Source of the DNA: Gp6-AA40 sp035263125
GTDB taxonomy: Bacteria > Acidobacteriota > Vicinamibacteria > Vicinamibacterales > UBA2999
Direction: 5' to 3'
Length of the DNA stretch: 64,000 nucleotides
Assembly (NCBI GenBank): GCA_035263125.1
Contig: DATFRP010000381.1
Span: forward strand, 7,506-71,505
This document shows positions 17,251 through 24,279 of this stretch, piece by piece. Positions within the stretch are counted from its first letter, which is position 1. Each line of letters starts with the position of its first letter. The translations under genes and the position numbers were made by a program. The notes beneath the pieces were generated by a model that did not search any database, was not told the origin of the DNA, and saw only the letters and a program-made list of their open reading frames with translations.

Positions 17251-18287
17251 CCGATAACGCGGCAATTCAGTCACGTGTCAACCAATACCTCAGTGAGGCG
17301 GGCCTCACGTCGCGGAGCCCGCGGGTGGTGCCGCTCACCGGCGACGCCTCCGATCGCCGCTACTTCCGAGTGCTGTTCCGCGACGCGCCGTCGCAGGTGC
17401 TCGCGGTTCATCCGCAGGCGATCGAGTTCGAGCGGCTGCCGTTTGCGAACGTCGCGCGGCTGATGAGCAGCATGCCGGTGCCGGTGCCGGCGATTCTCGG
17501 ACATTCCAATCCGCTCGGCATCATTGCGCTGCAGGATCTCGGTGACGTCACGCTGCAGGCGCACCTTGGCGCCGCCTCACCAGCGGAGCACGCGGCACTC
17601 TATCGTCAGGCGGTGACGCTGATCGAGACGTTGCAGCGACGAGGCGCCGATCTCGCGTCGCCCGAGTACATCCCCTACGGGATCGCGTTCGACGTCGAGA
17701 AGCTGACGTGGGAGCTGCAGTTCTTCACGAAGCATTTTCTGGAAGGGTATCGCGGCGCCGTGCTGTCACCCGCGGCGCGCGAGGCACTGGCGGCCGAGTA
17801 CGCCGCCATCGCCAACGAGCTTGCAGGCGAGCGTCGCGTGCTGTGTCACCGCGACTACCACAGTCGCAATCTGATGCTCCACGAGGGCCGCCTCTACATC
17901 ATCGACTTTCAGGACACGCGGATGGGGCCCGACACCTACGATCTGGTGTCGCTGCTTCGCGACTCATACGTCGATTTCACCGAAGAACAGGTCGACGAGC
18001 TGATTGCGTTCTTCCTGGCTCTGCGCGGCATGGGCTGCGGCGACGGCTCCGAGGCGCGCGAGTTCCACCGGCGCTTCGATCTGATGGCGTTGCAGCGGAA
18101 TCTCAAAGCGCTCGGCACCTTCGGTTTTCAGACCGCGGCGCGAGGCAACCCGGTTTACATCCAATACATCCCGCGGACGCTGACGTATGCGCGCCACAAC
18201 ATGGAGCGCCACGCGCGGTTCGGCCGCCTGCAGGAGCTCCTCGCCGAGCACATCGAGGAGCTTCGATCGGGGAGCGCAGGCTTTTAG
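17247..18287 (+). CDS. amgK: Cell-wall amino-sugar kinase (AmgK-like phosphotransferase)
   Basis: 346 aa, aminoglycoside phosphotransferase (APH) fold. The start ATG overlaps the murU stop. Early nucleotide-binding region LTGDASDRRYFRV is typical of AmgK. The catalytic loop is CHRDYHSRNLML (H201, D203). The metal-binding IDFQDTRMGPDTYDL follows, as in the family. It should phosphorylate the anomeric carbon of MurNAc (and GlcNAc) for the uridylyltransferase encoded just upstream. The last codons and the TAG stop are inside a hairpin (18274-18294), so the 3' end of the gene has been shaped by a repeat. Confidence 0.8.
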   Translation: MTDNAAIQSRVNQYLSEAGLTSRSPRVVPLTGDASDRRYFRVLFRDAPSQVLAVHPQAIEFERLPFANVARLMSSMPVPVPAILGHSNPLGIIALQDLGDVTLQAHLGAASPAEHAALYRQAVTLIETLQRRGADLASPEYIPYGIAFDVEKLTWELQFFTKHFLEGYRGAVLSPAAREALAAEYAAIANELAGERRVLCHRDYHSRNLMLHEGRLYIIDFQDTRMGPDTYDLVSLLRDSYVDFTEEQVDELIAFFLALRGMGCGDGSEAREFHRRFDLMALQRNLKALGTFGFQTAARGNPVYIQYIPRTLTYARHNMERHARFGRLQELLAEHIEELRSGSAGF

Positions 18288-18326
18288 CCTGCGCGGCGAA
18301 CGCGGCGGCTGAAGCCGCCGCTCTAC
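18274..18326 (-). repeat. Tandem REP hairpins with GTAG foot (copy 3)
   Basis: Hairpin one: GCGCAGGC (18274-18281), loop TTTTA, GCCTGCGC. Its loop contains the amgK stop codon. Hairpin two: GCGGCGGC (18302-18309), loop TGAA, GCCGCCGC (18314-18321), then TCTAC, which is GTAG on the minus strand. Two hairpins side by side resemble a REP doublet. Confidence 0.75.
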
Positions 18327-18374
18327 GGTACAATCCTGGTCGGTCCCCCGCAGTCGCCAAACCCCAGGCACGTC

Positions 18375-19220
18375 ATGAATCGCTTCGGGATCTCGACGCA
18401 CCTCTTTCACGAGCAGCGCCTCACGCGCGAGCACCTCGTACACATCGCCGCGCACGGCTACGATGCGATCGAGCTCTTTGCCACGCGGACGCACTTCGAC
18501 TATCACAGCGCCGAGGCTGCATCTGCGCTGGCCGAGTGGTTGGCGGACACGCGGATCGAGCTGCATTCGGTTCATGCGCCGATCGTCGAGAGCCTGAAGG
18601 CCGGACGATGGGTCGGATCGTTCTCCAACGCATCGGGCGACGACACGCGACGCAAGGCGGCCCTCGTCGAAACCGAAGCAGCACTCGGTATTGCGACGCT
18701 GATCCCGTTTCGCTATCTCGTCGTACATCTCGGCATGCCGACAGTTGAAAAAGTCCCGCCCGGCGACAACCAGCGCGATGCGGCACGGCGAAGCCTCGAG
18801 CAGATCGTGGAGATGGCGTCGCGCGTGAACGTGCGCGTCGCGGTGGAAGTGATTCCGAACCCGCTGTCGAGCGCCGACGTGCTCGCGCACGCGATCGAGG
18901 AACAGCTCGAGGGTCTCGACATCGGTGTGTGCCTCGACTACGGGCACGCGCACCTGATGGGCGATGTCGGCGAGGCAGTCGAAACGCTGTCAGGGCACCT
19001 GTGGACGACACACGTCCACGACAACGACGGTCGCCGCGACGAGCATCTGCTGCCCTATGCCGGGACGATCGACTGGGACGCCGCGATGATGGAGACGCAG
19101 AAGGTCGGCTACGACGGGTTGCTGATGTTCGAAGTCGCCGACACCGGCGACCCGATCGATGTGCTCAAGCGATCGATGAAGGTCAGGGAGCGGTTGGAGA
19201 AGACGTTGGTGACGTACTGA
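18375..19220 (+). CDS. Sugar phosphate isomerase/epimerase-like TIM barrel protein
   Basis: 281 aa from ATG 18375. It belongs to the xylose isomerase-like TIM barrel superfamily that also includes AP endonuclease IV. Strand-end residues that bind metal are visible: H in LHSVHAPIVESLKAG, H in LVVHLGMP, E in VAVEVIPNPLSS, D/H in VCLDYGHAHLMGD, then HVHDNDGRRDEHLLP and E in LLMFEVAD. Such proteins isomerise or epimerise sugars or inositols; the substrate cannot be told. A TACAAT -10 box lies at 18329-18334 right after the REP doublet. It is the last plus-strand gene before the convergent asnS. Confidence 0.7.
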   Translation: MNRFGISTHLFHEQRLTREHLVHIAAHGYDAIELFATRTHFDYHSAEAASALAEWLADTRIELHSVHAPIVESLKAGRWVGSFSNASGDDTRRKAALVETEAALGIATLIPFRYLVVHLGMPTVEKVPPGDNQRDAARRSLEQIVEMASRVNVRVAVEVIPNPLSSADVLAHAIEEQLEGLDIGVCLDYGHAHLMGDVGEAVETLSGHLWTTHVHDNDGRRDEHLLPYAGTIDWDAAMMETQKVGYDGLLMFEVADTGDPIDVLKRSMKVRERLEKTLVTY

Positions 19221-19228
19221 TCGCCTGT

Positions 19229-19318
19229 AATGCAAAATCCAAAATGGAAAATGCAAAAACGCCGATACCGGCGGGGTCACGTTTCGCATTTTGCATTTTG
19301 CATTTTGCATCTTGCATT
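19229..19318. repeat. GCAAAAT-word inverted repeat element (copy 3)
   Basis: The left arm (19229-19260) has AATGCAAAATCCAAAATGG and more. The right arm (19287-19318) has CATTTTGCATTTTGCATTTT and more. The loop of about 26 bases is GC-rich. It exactly fills the 100-base gap between two convergent genes, stopping two bases before the asnS stop codon. Confidence 0.85.
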
Positions 19319-19320
19319 CG

Positions 19321-20739
19321 TCAAAACGCCGCATTCCCCGGCGTCCGCGGAAACGGAATCACATCTCTGATGTTTGCCATCCCTGTCGCGTAGATGATCG
19401 TCCGCTCGAGGCCGAGGCCGAAGCCGGCGTGCGGCACGGTGCCGTAGCGGCGTAGGTCGCGGTACCACCAGTAGGCTTTCGGATCCAGCTGCAGTTCCGA
19501 CAAGCGTCGATCGAGGTAGTCGAGCCGCTCCTCGCGCTGCGAGCCGCCGATGATCTCGCCGATGCCCGGAGCCAGCACGTCCATCGCAGCGACCGTCTTG
19601 CCGTCGTCGTTCATCCGCATGTAGAAGGCCTTGATCTCCTTTGGATAGTTCATCACGACGATCGGCGCTTTGACATGTTCTTCGGTGAGCCAGCGTTCGT
19701 GCTCCGACTGAAGGTCCATGCCCCATCGAACCGGAAACTCGAACGGCTTGCTGCTCTTCTCCAGCGCCGCGACCGCATCTGAGTACGACATGCGCTCGAA
19801 CGCGGACGACACGAATGTCTCGACCCGTCCGATGCACGTGTTGTCGATGCGTTCGGCGAAGAACTTCATGTCGTCGCCGCGCTCGTTCAGGAGTGCGGTC
19901 AGGATGTACTTCAGAAACGATTCAGCGAGGTCGGCGTCGGCCGAGAGATCGGCAAATGCAATCTCCGGCTCGACCATCCAGAATTCGGCCAGATGCCGGC
20001 TGGTATTGCTGTTCTCCGCGCGGAACGTCGGCCCGAAGGTATAGACCTTCGACAGCGCCAGACAGTAGGTTTCGACGTTGAGCTGACCGCTGACCGTGAG
20101 GAAGGCTTCTCTCGCGAAGAAGTCATGCGTGAAATCCGTACGGCCTTCGGGCGTTTTCGGAATGACGTTGAGGTTGGTGAGATCGAGCGTGCTCACGCGG
20201 AACATCTCGCCCGCGCCTTCGGCATCGCTGGCGGTCACAATCGGCGTGTGCACCCAGAAAAAGCCGTGCTCGTGAAAGTAGCGGTGGATCGCCATGCTCA
20301 GGCAGTGCCGCACCCGGGCAACCGCGCCGAGCGTGTTGGTTCGCGGCCGCAGGTGTGCGACTTCGCGGAGGTACTCGAACGAGGCGCGCTTCGGCTGAAT
20401 CGGATACCCCTCGGGATCGTCCACCCACCCGAGCACGTCAACGGCGTCAGCCTGCACCTCGACGGCCTGCCCCTGCCCCTGGCTCTCGACGAGGAGCCCG
20501 CTGGCGACCACAGCGCAGCCGGAGGTGAGCCTTTTGATCTCGCTCTCATAATTCGGGAGCTGGGAGGGTGCAACCACCTGAATCGGATCGAAGCAGGACC
20601 CGTCATGCACGTGGATGAAAGACAGTCCGGCTTTCGAATCGCGGCGAGTGCGGACCCACCCGCGCACGGTGACGCGGGTTCCGACCAGCGTTTTTCCCTT
20701 CAGAAGCGCAGAGATGTCGGCATGATCGGCGGTGAGCAT
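19321..20739 (-). CDS. asnS: Asparagine--tRNA ligase
   Basis: 472 aa. It attaches asparagine to tRNA-Asn in the cytoplasm. Residues 1 to about 110 are the OB-fold anticodon-binding domain (VTVRGWVRTRRDSKAGLSFI). The class II catalytic core has motif 2 (FGPTFRAENSNTSRHLAEFW) and motif 3 (GFGLGLERTIIYATGMAN). It ends RDVIPFPRTPGNAAF, the standard AsnRS end, which separates it from AspRS. Having a direct AsnRS means the cell does not depend solely on the GatCAB amidation route. The start ATG is at 20737-20739, divergent from rimO with only 50 bases between. Confidence 0.96.
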   Translation of the reverse strand: MLTADHADISALLKGKTLVGTRVTVRGWVRTRRDSKAGLSFIHVHDGSCFDPIQVVAPSQLPNYESEIKRLTSGCAVVASGLLVESQGQGQAVEVQADAVDVLGWVDDPEGYPIQPKRASFEYLREVAHLRPRTNTLGAVARVRHCLSMAIHRYFHEHGFFWVHTPIVTASDAEGAGEMFRVSTLDLTNLNVIPKTPEGRTDFTHDFFAREAFLTVSGQLNVETYCLALSKVYTFGPTFRAENSNTSRHLAEFWMVEPEIAFADLSADADLAESFLKYILTALLNERGDDMKFFAERIDNTCIGRVETFVSSAFERMSYSDAVAALEKSSKPFEFPVRWGMDLQSEHERWLTEEHVKAPIVVMNYPKEIKAFYMRMNDDGKTVAAMDVLAPGIGEIIGGSQREERLDYLDRRLSELQLDPKAYWWYRDLRRYGTVPHAGFGLGLERTIIYATGMANIRDVIPFPRTPGNAAF

Positions 20740-20789
20740 GCCGGTACCGTATCCTAGATCTCGTCTCTATTTCCCCAGAAAGCGACTGC

Positions 20790-22250
20790 ATGAAGATTGG
20801 AATGGTGTCCCTGGGCTGTCCCAAGAACCTCGTCGACTCCGAGGTGATGCTGGGGCTCGCGCAACAGGAGGGGCATCTGCTGACGCGTGATGCCGCCGAG
20901 GCCGAAGTGCTCGTCGTCAATACGTGCGCGTTCATCGACAGGGCCAAGCAGGAATCGATCGACACGATCCTCGAGATGGCCGAGCACAAGAAGACCGGCG
21001 CGTGCAAACGACTGATCGTGACCGGCTGCATGGCGGAGCGCTACCGCGACGAGTTGCGCGCACAGATTCCGGAGATCGATGCAGTGTTGGGGACGAGTGA
21101 AGTCCCCGGGATCGTCGATGCGATTCGCAAGGCTTCGGGCGCCGGGCCTGAAGAACAAGGCCCGGCCTACACGGTCCCTCTCTTGCGCTCGAATGGGCAA
21201 CCGGTCGTCATGAGGGCCGAGCCGACGCGCTCTTCACAGGCGTCGGCGAGTCTCGCCGGAGCCGGAGGCGAAGGCGGAGGACCACTTCCCACGTATCTCT
21301 ACGACGCGAACACGCCGCGTCTGCTCGCAACGCCGCGACATTACGCGTATCTCAAGATCGCTGAAGGCTGCGATTACAAGTGCGCGTTCTGCATCATTCC
21401 TAAACTTCGCGGACACTATCGCAGCCGTCCGATCGAATCGATCGTCGCTGAAGCCGAACGGCTTGCCGCGAACGGCGTGCGCGAACTGCTGCTCATCTCG
21501 CAGGACACGAGCTTCTACGGCAACGATCGCGGTGCCCGCGGATCGCTTGCCCGCCTGCTTCGTGCACTGGACCGCGTCGACGGCCTCGAGTGGATCCGGA
21601 TGTTGTATCTCTACCCGACCACGATCGGCGACGACGTGCTCGAGGCGATCGCCGAAAGCCGGAAGGTGTGCCGTTACATCGATCTGCCGCTGCAGCATGC
21701 ATCCGATGCCGTACTCAAGCGGATGAAGCGGCCCGGCACGCGCGCCAGCTACGAACGCCTCCTCGCCCGAATCCGTCAGCGGGTCCCTGGCGTCGTCCTG
21801 CGTACAACGTTCATCGTCGGTTTCCCTGGCGAGACCGACGCCGACTACGCCGAGCTTCAATCGTTCGTGCAAACCATCGGCTTCGATCACGTTGGCGTTT
21901 TCACCTACTCGCACGAAGAGGGCACAACCGCCCATAGACTCGACGATGACGTGCCGGCTGCGGTCAAGCGGAAGCGGCAGGCCGCCCTGATGCGGCTCCA
22001 GAAGCGCATCGTCGGCCGGGCTCAGCGGAAACGAGTCGGGCAACGGGTTCGTGTGCTGGTGGATGGGCCTTCCGCGGACCACGAGCTCGTCCTGCGGGGG
22101 CGGCTCGAAGGTCAGGCGCCGGAAATCGATCCGCTTGTCTACCTCACGGAGTGCGACCCCTCGACGCTCTCGGCCGGGCAGTTCATCGAGGCTCAGATTG
22201 TCGGAAGCCGGGGCTACGACCTCGTCGCCAGGCCCGCAACATCGGTGTAA
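20790..22250 (+). CDS. rimO: Ribosomal protein uS12 methylthiotransferase RimO, with repeat-derived insert
   Basis: 486 aa; the E. coli enzyme is about 441. It methylthiolates Asp of ribosomal protein S12 using radical SAM chemistry. N-terminal UPF0004/MTTase domain with cluster cysteines C10 (LGCPKN), C46 (NTCAF) and C80 (VTGCM). Radical SAM cluster C194, C198 and C201 in GCDYKCAFC. Then PRHYAYLKI before it, YLYPTTIGDDVL after it, and a C-terminal TRAM domain. Residues about 114-168, between the two cluster domains, have no counterpart in the usual protein. Their DNA contains a GTAG-type REP and two further hairpins, all read in frame. All key residues are present, so the enzyme is probably active. 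Confidence 0.93.
   Translation: MKIGMVSLGCPKNLVDSEVMLGLAQQEGHLLTRDAAEAEVLVVNTCAFIDRAKQESIDTILEMAEHKKTGACKRLIVTGCMAERYRDELRAQIPEIDAVLGTSEVPGIVDAIRKASGAGPEEQGPAYTVPLLRSNGQPVVMRAEPTRSSQASASLAGAGGEGGGPLPTYLYDANTPRLLATPRHYAYLKIAEGCDYKCAFCIIPKLRGHYRSRPIESIVAEAERLAANGVRELLLISQDTSFYGNDRGARGSLARLLRALDRVDGLEWIRMLYLYPTTIGDDVLEAIAESRKVCRYIDLPLQHASDAVLKRMKRPGTRASYERLLARIRQRVPGVVLRTTFIVGFPGETDADYAELQSFVQTIGFDHVGVFTYSHEEGTTAHRLDDDVPAAVKRKRQAALMRLQKRIVGRAQRKRVGQRVRVLVDGPSADHELVLRGRLEGQAPEIDPLVYLTECDPSTLSAGQFIEAQIVGSRGYDLVARPATSV
21141..21257. repeat. REP hairpins inside the rimO reading frame (GTAG copy 4)
   Basis: First hairpin: GCCGGGCCT (21141-21149), loop, AGGCCCGGC (21158-21166), then CTAC, which is GTAG on the minus strand. 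Second: GCCGACGC (21221-21228) with GCGTCGGC (21240-21247). Third: GGCGAG (21245-21250) with CTCGCC (21252-21257). Together they make most of the extra residues of RimO without breaking the frame. Confidence 0.75.
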
Positions 22251-22404
22251 AACCGCTGATCTGCAGGCAGCGCCGGGAGTGGGGCGCGGGCACGGACACA
22301 TTCGGGCGAAGGCGTAGCCTGCCTCGCCGAAGCGTAGGAGTCTGCATTTGCGCGAAGGCGGGCACGTGTTAAGCTAGAACGTTACCTAGGCGGAGGAACA
22401 CTCC

Positions 22405-22429
22405 AAGTGGGCTCGTGCCCACTTTTTTT
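22405..22429 (+). terminator. Intrinsic terminator/attenuator in the rimP leader
   Basis: Perfect stem AAGTGGGC (22405-22412), loop TCGT, GCCCACTT (22417-22424), followed by a run of T to 22429. It stands about 50 bases before the rimP start and not directly after rimO. It therefore probably controls read-through into the rimP-nusA operon; a hairpin of this kind upstream of rimP is seen in many bacteria. The 150 bases before it (22251-22404) hold only GC-rich imperfect hairpins. Confidence 0.75.
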
Positions 22430-22480
22430 GTTTCAGCCGACAGTTGGTTCATAGGCGGTTCTTGTTGCAGGCGAGTATCG

Positions 22481-22957
22481 ATGCAACCGCTGGAGCAGAT
22501 TCGGTCGATTGCCGAGCGAGTGGCCCGCTCGCGGGGCCTGGAGGTCTGGGACGTCCAGAGCCGTCGCGAAACGGCCGGGCATGTGGTTCGGGTCTTCATC
22601 GATCGGCCCGGCCCGTCGGCGAGCCCCGACGACAGCGTGAGCATCGAGGACTGCGAGCAGGTCAATCGGGAGATCGGAACGATCCTCGATGTGGAGGACC
22701 CGCTGCCGTTCGCCTATACGCTTGAGGTGTCATCCCCTGGGTTGGATCGACCGCTCCGGGCTGTTGAGGACTATCGCCGCTTCACGGGACGGCTCGCCAA
22801 GGTCGTGGTGAAAGAGCCGGTGGACAACCAGAAGGCGTTCGAAGGGCGCCTGCGCGGGGTCGAGGACGACGAGGTGCTGCTCGAGGCGCCGAACGGACGG
22901 AAGCACCGCTTGCCCGTGCGCCTCATCACGCGCGGCCGGCTCGAGGTGGAATTCTAG
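22481..22957 (+). CDS. rimP: Ribosome maturation factor RimP
   Basis: 158 aa from ATG 22481; the longer frame upstream runs into the attenuator hairpin and is rejected. It helps assemble the 30S subunit. N-terminal domain with LEVWDVQSRRE, VRVFIDRPG and the signature SIEDCEQVNREIGTILD. Then YTLEVSSPGLDRPL and a C-terminal SH3-like domain (FEGRLRGVEDDEVLLE). First gene of the translation operon; nusA begins nine bases after its stop. Confidence 0.93.
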   Translation: MQPLEQIRSIAERVARSRGLEVWDVQSRRETAGHVVRVFIDRPGPSASPDDSVSIEDCEQVNREIGTILDVEDPLPFAYTLEVSSPGLDRPLRAVEDYRRFTGRLAKVVVKEPVDNQKAFEGRLRGVEDDEVLLEAPNGRKHRLPVRLITRGRLEVEF

Positions 22958-22966
22958 GAAAGACAC

Positions 22967-24148
22967 ATGCAGAACCCGTTGATGCAGACGATCGAGGCGC
23001 TCGCGAAAGAAAAAGGGATCGAGGCCGACACGATCATCACGGCGATCGAAGACGCGGTCCTCACCGCGTCGCGCAAGTACTACAAGACGAACGAAAACCT
23101 GAAGACCCGGTTCAATCAGGAAACCGGGCAGGTCGATCTTTTCGCCATCAAGCACATCGTCCCCGAAGTGACCAACGACGCCACTGAGATCTCCTTGAAG
23201 GAAGCGCAGGAGCTCTACGGCGACGAGGCCGAAGTGGACATGGAGATCGAGTTCCCCAAGCGCACCGACGTGCTCGGTCGCATCGCGGCGCAGACCGCCA
23301 AGCAGGTGATCTTTCAGAAAGTGCGCGAAGCGGAACGTGAGAACGTTTTCGCCGAGTACAACGATCGCGTCGGAGAAGTCATCAACAGCACGGTCAAGCG
23401 CTTCGAGAACGGCGATCTGATCGTGGAAATCGGACGCGTCGAGGCGGTGTTGCCACGCAAGGAGCAGTCGCGGGCCGAAAGCTATACCCCTGGTGAACGC
23501 ATCCGTGCGGTGATCAAGGGCGTCAGCCGCAGCGCCAAGGGACCGCAGATCGTGCTCTCGCGCACCGATCCGGCGCTCCTCATCAAGCTGTTCGAGCAGG
23601 AAGTGCCCGAGATCTACGACGGCACCGTCATGATCCGTGGCGCCGTCCGTGAGGCAGGCGATCGCGCGAAAGTTGCGGTCTACTCGAGGGAACGCGATGT
23701 CGATCCGGTAGGCGCGTGCGTCGGCATGAAGGGGACGCGCGTGCAGGCGATCATCCGTGAGCTGCGCGGGGAGAAGATCGACATCGTCGAGTGGTCGGAA
23801 GATCCGGTACTCTTCGTCACGAACGCGCTCAGCCCGGCGAAGGTGCAGCGCGTGTCGATCGTCGATGAGAAGGAACGGGTCATGGAGGTGGTCGTCGAGG
23901 ACAAGCAGCTGTCGCTCGCAATCGGCAAGAAGGGACAGAACGTCAGGCTGGCGGCCAAGCTGACCGGGTGGCGTATCGACATCAAGAGCGAAGAGGAGAA
24001 ACGGCGCGAAGTGGAAGCGCAGTTCCCCTCGCTCGAAGCCGGCACGGAGGGCGCCGAGGCTGCAGTGCCTGCATCAGAGACGACCGATCAGAACGTCGAC
24101 GCTGAACAGAGCGGCGAAGCCACCGGAACTGCGGAGACAGAGAATTAG
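22967..24148 (+). CDS. nusA: Transcription termination/antitermination factor NusA
   Basis: 393 aa. AGGAAAG precedes the ATG. N-terminal RNA polymerase-binding domain (about 1-125, with YYKTNENLKTRFNQETGQVD), S1 domain (about 135-200), then two KH domains (GACVGMKGTRVQAIIREL and LAIGKKGQNVRLAAKLTG, GxxG loops intact). After residue 355 only an acidic Glu/Ala tail follows. The C-terminal acidic repeats of E. coli NusA are absent, as in most bacteria outside the gamma-proteobacteria. It binds RNA polymerase and nut-type RNA and controls pausing. Confidence 0.95.
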   Translation: MQNPLMQTIEALAKEKGIEADTIITAIEDAVLTASRKYYKTNENLKTRFNQETGQVDLFAIKHIVPEVTNDATEISLKEAQELYGDEAEVDMEIEFPKRTDVLGRIAAQTAKQVIFQKVREAERENVFAEYNDRVGEVINSTVKRFENGDLIVEIGRVEAVLPRKEQSRAESYTPGERIRAVIKGVSRSAKGPQIVLSRTDPALLIKLFEQEVPEIYDGTVMIRGAVREAGDRAKVAVYSRERDVDPVGACVGMKGTRVQAIIRELRGEKIDIVEWSEDPVLFVTNALSPAKVQRVSIVDEKERVMEVVVEDKQLSLAIGKKGQNVRLAAKLTGWRIDIKSEEEKRREVEAQFPSLEAGTEGAEAAVPASETTDQNVDAEQSGEATGTAETEN

Positions 24149-24205
24149 GATCGAGGGAATACACGCCGGTCACTCGTGGTGCACCGGCTTTGGCATTTCG
24201 TCGCG

Positions 24206-24257
24206 CACAGGCTGGCGCCTGTGGGCAGCAGCGCGTAGGCGCAGGGGCAACCTGCGC
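24206..24257 (+). repeat. REP doublet between nusA and infB (GTAG copy 5)
   Basis: Hairpin one: CACAGGC (24206-24212) with GCCTGTG (24217-24223). Then GTAG (24235-24238), followed by stem GCGCAGG (24239-24245), five-base loop, and CCTGCGC (24251-24257). It is inside the operon, 22 bases before the infB start, where it could protect the upstream mRNA or modulate infB translation. Confidence 0.7.
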
Positions 24258-24279
24258 GGAATCAACAGAGGGAACACGT

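Noticed and set aside
19229..19318. Transposon ends
   Set aside because: The arms are made of repeating words, with no transposase between them and no flanking target duplication.
22251..22404. A small gene or tRNA between rimO and rimP
   Set aside because: I found no cloverleaf arms and no open frame with a ribosome binding site; only GC-rich hairpins.
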